Assembly (NCBI RefSeq): GCF_002878395.1
Contig: NC_061119.1
Span: 46,509,131-46,573,130, forward strand
Reading direction: 5' to 3'
DNA: 64,000 nucleotides
DNA from: Capsicum annuum
Lineage: Eukaryota; Streptophyta; Magnoliopsida; Solanales; Solanaceae
This document shows, piece by piece, positions 57,680 to 64,000 of this stretch (positions are counted from its first letter, which is position 1; each line of letters starts with the position of its first letter). The translations under genes were made by a program, and so were the position numbers. The notes beneath the pieces are model-generated. The model was not told the DNA's origin, made no database searches, and saw only the letters and a program-made list of their open reading frames with translations.

Positions 57680-60057
57680 CCCTTTTCAAAAAAAAATTAT
57701 AACTCCATTGAAAATCATAATATTTTTAAATCTACAACTAAAAAATAATAACTAATTTCTATTATATCACTTTTCACTAAAAAAATTGTCAAAAAGTATA
57801 ACGTGTAGAAGTAATGATCAAATATCATATTTTTATTCAAATGAATAGAGATGTTAAAAAAAGTTACTATAAAATTATTTATTTGTAGTGTTATGCATGT
57901 AGTTTTAAGTATCATAAAATTTAAGTAAAGAACACATATAATTTTAGGTATATTCACGAGAACAATGACAAATGTGACTTATACCCCCACCTTCACCCCT
58001 CTTCCCCACCCCAACAACACTCATATTCACATGACTCAAATATTTCACATTTTTCAAAAATTTACATTACTCGAATATATTTTTCACTCTACTTTGCTTT
58101 AATTTTCACTGCTTGAAATAAAAAAAAAAGTGAAGCCCGATTTTTTTCCATTTCTAATGTTTGTTGAATGTATTGTTATTTTCAAATGCATAGAGGAAGA
58201 CTTACCTTTATTACTTTTGCTAATTATATATTTCATTTTGTCATCAATGTAACTTATTTCACGAGGTTGAATAAGCTTGTCGTTCCGTTATATTTCTATT
58301 GATTGTAGTATCTTGAGATTGTCCTGACAAAATGTTGAAAAATGTCACCTATATTTGCTAATTAATAGTTGCTTAAATTTAGTGATTGTAATATTTTAGT
58401 ATTCGATATTAATATTATTTGTTATGCTTAAATTAGTTATTACAAATTATTGAGTTGCTAGAGACACTGATATACTAGTTAACAGTTAGTAGTATTTTCA
58501 AAAAAAAAATCTCACTCACCAATCAAACACAAGAAAATATTTTTCGAAAAAATATTTTTCACTCACCAACCAAACATGAAAAAATAAGTAGAAAATCAAT
58601 TTATTTTCTAGAATAACATTTTTCAAGAAAACATTTTCATCATACCAAACACACCCAAAATGGAACTTATTAAGCAATCACCTATTGTACTCTACAAAGT
58701 TGATATAGGTTCTAGTGAAATTATGAGTTATGAGTACATTTTTATAAAACTAATTATCCATAACACAAAATTATGGTTGAGAGCATTTTCTTAGCGGTAC
58801 ATTCTCTAAAATTAGAACACCACATAGATTGTGAACTTAATATGAGTAGTATAAAAATAAAATATATAAATGAAAAAAATGTTTTGAGAACGTAGTCTTT
58901 AAAATGAGTTTTACTTAATATGGCGATCGAACTTTTGATGTGAAATCAAAATAAAACGTTATTCATTAAAATAAATTTTTTATAAAGTCTAAATTTTCCT
59001 TTGAATTATAGAATTTTGGTTAGCTATGTCATCCATTAGAAACTAATTTTGTACACGTTAGTTGGTATGTAGATTACACATTTAACATAAGAGCGACATG
59101 CACATCATAAAATAGAAATCATCTTCTTCAAAAATACTTGCTGCTAATCTAATGATTTCCTTAAATATTTATAGTAATTATATACTGAGAAAATAAGCTC
59201 AACGAAAAAATTGTCATTTTTTTACAAATTTGTGTCCCAATGTAGGTTGCGTATTATTTTAAAAACATTTTGTAACAAATTTATTTTTAAACTTTATTTT
59301 TTATCCTTAATAAGATTATTTATAATCACACAAAATTTATTATTTCTTTTAAATCACAAAAGTTTTATCAAAAATCTCTTATTTTAAAATTATATGCTCA
59401 TTTAAATAACATCACATATCAGTTGAGAAAGAGGGGGGAATAATTAGTTGACCAAAACTCATCATCAAACAGATAGACTTTGATGTAAGTTGACTTTGAT
59501 GTAAATTTGAAGTTTCCCACCTTCAAATTTCAAATTTTAGATTTTAAGATAGTGTGGCAGGTTGTGACTCGTAAGGAAATAATAATAATTCAACGAAAAA
59601 CAAAAATTATATGGGATCATTTAGTATGAGGAATAATATATAATTAATTTTTGGATAATTCTATCGCATGTTTGATTAGAATAAAATTACAAAATTACTT
59701 ACTTTGAAATTAGCTATTTCAGAATAATAAATATTATTTTTATCTCACATTAAATATAAAATAATAATCTTGAAATAAATAATACCAATAATAGTTATCC
59801 GAAATAGCTTGTACCCCAGTCAAACAATCCGTAATGATTTTTCAGTGGCAAATCCATTTCTATCTATTAACTGAAGACTCTGGGAACAAGCACATTTGTG
59901 TAGTCTTACTACTGTATGTGACATTTTTCTTTTTTTTTCTTTGTTTTCTATCACCGGCTATTTACTTCTTTTATTAATCTATTGTGCATATAGAGATTTT
60001 TATAAGCTATACAGGTAACTATATAGTCATTACTCTGATAAACATTGGCTAGATCAA
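57680..60057. other. Unassigned AT-rich DNA with possible MITE remnants
   Basis: No gene. A stretch at 58510-58665 (two 'aaaatatttttc(a)ctcaccaa(t/c)caaaca' phrases and 'cataccaaacacaccc') has the look of a MITE fragment. The block 59605-59825, with 'gggatcatttagtatgaggaat' at one end and 'agtcaaacaatcc' at the other, may be another. Neither has proven ends. Confidence 0.35.
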
Positions 60058-60067
60058 TTAAAAGTGG

Positions 60068-60755
60068 CAGGTCCCAAGCCTCAGGGAGGTCTGCTTAGAT
60101 GGGAAAATATTTTTCCCTTTCATCTTTAGAGTGTATGAGCTCACTGGGAATGAAAATTACCATAACATCTTAATAATCCCATCAAAGCAGATTTGCTTAC
60201 TATAAGGCCAATAAAATTTGTTACCCTATCTGGTAAAATTAAACCTATTAGCCCTACTGGCATTTACCACGTGAAATGAGAACCACCAGATAAAGGCTAC
60301 AAATTAAATACGGATGAATCGTCACTTGGCAACCCAGGGGTACTAATTTGGGACCAAACAGGTCACTAGATTATAGGGTTCATGGCCGGCTTTTTGTACA
60401 TCAATAATACTATAGCGGAATTATTAACACTACTGCACGAATTACGTATAAATATTCTTATACCCCTCTCAGCATAATTGTGGACTCAAAGGTAATCCTC
60501 TCTTTCATCAAAAATGATCATCCAATGTATACTAACATCATTGATGAATGCAAGAAATTACTCCATAGGTTAGGGGACCCGCTCATTCAGCATAGCTATC
60601 GGGAAGCAAATCAAGTAACAGATGCCCCAACAAGAAGATGAGCGCTATCTACTAACTATGATTATATCAATGAATGGATCATTCTGCCACCTTTCATGAA
60701 TCAGTTTTTTGAAGCAGATCAAGAAGGAAACATCTTTTATTAGGCTAAAGAGGAC
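60068..60755 (+). pseudogene. RNase H-like domain fragment of an L1-type element
   Basis: Readable in pieces and several frames: YKLNTDESSLGNPG (60296-60340) with the first Asp of the RNase H fold, NNTIAELLTLLHELRI with the Glu, VDSKVILSFIKNDHP with the second Asp, LLHRLGDPLIQHSYREANQVTDA near 60560-60625, and a tail INEWIILPPFMNQFFEADQ. This is the RVT_3 domain at the C-terminus of many plant L1-like proteins and of some host RNase H-like genes. Stops and frame changes interrupt it; no RT is nearby. Confidence 0.65.
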
Positions 60756-60842
60756 AAATTTTCTAACCTCTATCAATAGTACTACGGATTCTAAACTTAG
60801 TTTTGGTACTGGTCTGACTACCACGTACCTGTTGGATTGTAA

Positions 60843-61022
60843 CAGGGGTGGATCCAGGATTTTTAGTGAGGGGGTTTATAGTACATATACGGACTAGTCG
60901 AAAGGGGTTCAACCTCTACTATTTATATATAAAAAAAAAAAATTTACCTTGTAAAAATAGTATAATTTTTCGACGAAAGGGGTTCGGATGAACCCCCTGA
61001 ACCCTATGTAGATCCGCCACTG
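60843..61022. mobile_element. hAT-type MITE with 8-bp target duplication
   Basis: 180 bases. Ends CAGGGGTGGATC and (inverted) CAGTGGCGGATC. Further inside, 'gggggtttatag' and 'gaaccccctgaaccc' also pair loosely. The flanks are GATTGTAA (60835-60842) and AATTGTAA (61023-61030), an 8-base duplication with one mismatch, which fits hAT transposition. Confidence 0.8.
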
Positions 61023-61030
61023 AATTGTAA

Positions 61031-61730
61031 TAATGCTACTACTTACTCTAATCATGCTACTACCTTTTATTGTAATAGCTCACTTTTGGCCACTGCTGCT
61101 GCCCCACTACTTGTACTAAACATTATTAACTATTAATAAGTTATCCATGCTTACCAAAAGAAAATATAATCAATTTGTATTAGTTTTGGATTAATTTATT
61201 TATCTTATAGTGTTTGGTTAGATTTTAAATTTTCATTTCAGTTCACTTTGTTATTCCATATTAAATTAAAAACAATAAATGTTGATTCACTCTGCTGACG
61301 ATTGTCGGATGTCTGTCAAAAGTAACAGATATTTTTAATAATAAACTTGATATCAAAGCTTATGTTTGACGTCCTATGAGTCATAAGTAGTGTACCAATA
61401 GAATGTATGTATTTTGTGGATCTAGTTTAGAGTGCGTGCTTTGCACGTGTATATAGTGTCAATAACAATAAATGCATAATAAGCAAATTGTTATGTGTAT
61501 ATTATATTATTAAGTATAAAACTTTTAAAATATAACATAAAATATAATACAATAAAATAATTATTTCCTCTTCGCCAACTAAAATCACAATTTTTCGAGT
61601 ATCTTTATTTTGCAAGCAACCTTATGCTATCGTAATACTCCCATCATTTTCAAATACTTTTCATCATTGCTAACAATGTAGAACATAATACTACTTCATA
61701 TCCCTTTTTGAGTGCAAGATTGATATCCTA
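61031..61730. other. Unassigned AT-rich DNA
   Basis: Nothing coding. The phrase 'gagtgcgtgctttgcacgtg' at 61431 contains a short hairpin (cgtgctttgcacg) of a kind found at repeat ends, without a partner here. Confidence 0.35.
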
Positions 61731-61803
61731 AACAACAATAACAACATATTCAATATAATCCCATAAAGTGGAGTAGGGTTTGGAGATGGTAGACCTTACT
61801 ACT
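61731..61803 (-). mobile_element. 3' tail of a SINE/LINE with TTG-type end
   Basis: On the minus strand: taccatctccaaaccctac, ccactttatgggattatat, gaatatgttgttattgttg. This follows the 'CCCTCCCAGACCCCACTTGTGGGATTACACTGGGTATGTTGTTG' tail shared by Solanaceae SINEs and RTE LINEs. Only about 70 bases remain. Confidence 0.6.
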
Positions 61804-62420
61804 GCCAAAACACATAATACTAACATTTGAGCACGAAGGAATAAGAATTTGTTGAATCCAAACAATTAACAGACTAGTAATTCATTTAGGGAAAAAAAGA
61901 AATTGAGCTTAAGTACCTTCTAATTACAGAAGCAAATATACCGAAGTCAAATTGAGGCCAAGACGAGCTAAAAATTATAAAATTCTAGCTACAGAATGAA
62001 TTTAAAGATACAATAACTGAAATTCAAACAAATAACACATAAACTAAGTTTCTAGTATTAAAAAATCTAAAACAATAATGAGTTGACACATACAAGAAAA
62101 GAACTTGTTTGGTACTTGCTTGTATTGTTATTGTCTTTTGCTTCCCCACCTGAGCTTGAATTGGAGTTAATTTGCAGAGAGGATTAGTAGTCACAGTTTG
62201 TAATTTTAAATTGTTGTTTTCACAACTTAAATTCCTTTATTGGGGTAATATGTACCCTAATATAATAAGAATCAGAATGCACTTTCTCTCTTTCTAGTTT
62301 CCAACAATCATAGCTTTAAATTCTAGAATATATCATCATAGGATAAGTTTTCTATTCATTCTTAAGGACTTGTTATCGTGCAATGTTGGATCCTATTAAT
62401 TTAAAGGAAAAAAAAAAACA
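61804..62420. other. Unassigned DNA
   Basis: No gene or repeat identified. Confidence 0.3.
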
Positions 62421-62510
62421 GATTCGCCATGCGTGAAGCATCTGGAATTCACGCAGGGTCTGGGGTAGGATCACATCTCGAAAGGAGTGATGTAAGAAGT
62501 CGATCATGAA
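62421..62510 (-). mobile_element. SINE fragment (Au-like)
   Basis: The plus strand reads gcgtgaagcatctggaattc, acgcagggtctggggtagga, then tcacatctcgaaaggagtga and tgtaaga, following the 'GCATGAAGCATCCCGCATTCACGCAGGGTCCGGGGAAGGG...AAGGGGTGTGATGTAG' order of the reverse of a plant tRNA-derived SINE. The tRNA-like half is not present. Related to, but diverged from, the piece in intron 1 of the host gene. Confidence 0.6.
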
Positions 62511-63224
62511 TCAATCATTATTAATCCGATTCGACAATTCAAACCATCAATAGATTACACGCGGATAACGTTATAGTAGCTTCAAGATTCCCCTTCTTGA
62601 TCTTGTCCAACTATGCACTACAAAAATCATATGACTTGACCTTTCACACACCCTACAACAATTACTTCATAGAGGCAATTGAAAACTATAGTTTTCAAAA
62701 TCTATTCATGTCTTAAAGTCCAATGAAGGAAGAGGAAATAAACATAAAGAGTATACTCTTTATGACTTATCATTTGCAGTAAGAATACAAGATGCCTAAT
62801 AGTTCATAACTATTCAAGAATGGGTTTATTACATCTGAATTCATCAGGAGCACAATGTCCTTCATCTCGTTTCAGACATTAAAGCCGAACTTCGCCGCTA
62901 TAGGGCAAAACATGTTAGAAGAATCTCTGCTCCCTCCATATATAAAGAGTTCTAAAACTAAAAAAATCTAAATTTTACCTAAAATAAAGAGTCCTAAACC
63001 CAAAAGATATGCAAGAAAAAATATTTTTTGGTCTTTTTTTAATCAAACCTATTTTAGATGGGAAAGATTTTTTTTTTTGCCAATTCTTTTAATTTTTAAT
63101 ATGTTTATTAATATTTAATAATTAAAAAAGGTGAAAAGATGATTTTGTCTAAAGTGAAGACTTTTAATGAAGGGCAAAAAGTTCAAATCACTTTTCTAAG
63201 GGTCTTTACACTTTTTATATATTA
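62511..63224. other. Unassigned DNA; half-MITE-like motif at 62932
   Basis: GCTCCCTCCATATATAAAGAG at about 62929 looks like a left end of the CTCCCTCC type, but no matching right end is found by 63220. No gene. Confidence 0.3.
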
Positions 63225-63262
63225 TATAGATATAGATATAGATATAGATATAGATATACACA
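63225..63262. repeat. Hexanucleotide microsatellite (ATAGAT)n
   Basis: Five to six perfect GATATA/ATAGAT units, tatagatatagatatagata and onward. Confidence 0.9.
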
Positions 63263-64000
63263 ATCATATCTTTAATAAGATACAGGGAAAAAAATTTTAA
63301 GTTGTCATGCATTTTCACCCTAACAACGGAATCTAACCTTTTTTATATTTCTTTTCACATATGATAAAGACATGTTCATCAGTTTCAATTAATCCACCAG
63401 GCTATGCCAGATTTATGGGTCACTAGAAAAGGTTAGTGTAGGCGTAGAGGATAGATGGAGACTCAGGCTAGGTCTCGAATTAGTCTTGTTATGACTAGAG
63501 CACCTAGGGCTTCCATTGGCTGTGTCTGAGCTGCTAAATCCATTCTAATTAATCGACTTATAATTTCAAAGGTAACTAAGGGATTCATAGTCGTTCTGGT
63601 GTCACGGGAAGCTTTGAACTGTACTTTGGGTCTTGGAGACATTTTCTCCTTAAACATGAGTTGTGTCAGTGCCTCAATTGCTTCTCAAGCTTGGGTAGTA
63701 AGAGGAGGATAAACTCTATCTGCTCATGCTTTAGTGCAACAAGCTAAGATACACCTATGTTTTAGACTTTAACGCCACAACAATGTTGAAGTGGGACATC
63801 CAATTGTTTAGGCATAAGACAAGGCTTGTAGAACCGTCTTATTTCAAGTTAAGCCTTTATAATTCAAAGATTGTAACACATTAAAGGACAATCAAGATTT
63901 GTTAGATTGATATGAGAAGATTTTGTTCACTTAGGGACTTCTAGAGACTCATGGAGTAGAGTTTAATACTTTTTGGTTTATCAATCTTGCTAAATCCTGG
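63263..64000. other. Unassigned DNA at the right edge
   Basis: A 64-codon minus-strand frame (63463-63657, starting MFKEKMSPRPKVQFKASRD) stays open a little upstream of its ATG and is less AT-biased than its surroundings. It may be a retrotransposon gag scrap, but I could not match it to a family. Confidence 0.3.

Noticed and set aside
63463..63657. 64-codon minus-strand ORF at the right edge as a gene
   Set aside because: No recognisable domain, and the flanking sequence on both sides has stops in this frame; insufficient support.

Overview
This is nuclear DNA of a flowering plant, most likely a member of the Solanaceae. The pointers are Tekay/Del chromovirus LTRs of about 2.8 kb with an initiator-Met primer site, an RTE-type LINE whose 3' end runs into a TTG-repeat tail, a caulimovirus-like integrated pararetrovirus, Ulp1-bearing Mutator-like DNA, and many AT-rich MITEs. 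I cannot fix the genus. The window is a gene-poor, transposon-rich island with one gene I believe to be a host gene (53154-54861, minus strand).

Layout. 1-4701: minus-strand Ty3/gypsy element running off the left edge; its 5' LTR is 1825-4701 and it is inserted into an older, different gypsy element (LTR, gag and protease remains, 4702 to about 8330). 8331-11692: unassigned DNA, including a long pyrimidine tract and an AT-rich stretch with recurring palindromes. 11694-23473: a 5'-truncated minus-strand RTE LINE cut in two by a 10.6-kb Tekay chromovirus (12174-22814) with both LTRs, PBS, PPT, decayed gag-pol, chromodomain and a 5-bp target duplication. 23497-23709: a MITE. 23710 to about 32000: decayed Mutator-like DNA (transposase zinc knuckle on plus, Ulp1-protease exon on minus) that received a decayed L1 LINE (about 26660-31597). 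32600-36028: AT-rich inverted-repeat elements carrying minisatellites. 36045-40135: a full-length RTE LINE with a perfect 16-bp target duplication and a 1006-codon ORF. 41930 to about 47160: an inactivated endogenous pararetrovirus whose gene order is permuted around its promoter. 48649-51466: a cluster of MITEs. 53154-54861: the host gene, five exons and 389 codons, of a conserved but uncharacterised plant family, with a SINE relic in intron 1. 56290-57535: a local tandem repeat. 57536-64000: MITEs, an L1 RNase H relic, SINE fragments and a hexanucleotide microsatellite.

The logic is nested insertion: older LINE and gypsy copies serve as targets for later LTR elements. The RTE at 36-40 kb is the youngest-looking element; most others carry several stops and frameshifts. 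I found no convincing new biological system. The points most worth checking are the permuted pararetrovirus, the tandemly duplicated GC-rich 5' UTR of the full-length RTE and its single C-terminal stop, the repeats flanking the L1 inside the Ulp1 locus, and the uncharacterised host gene.
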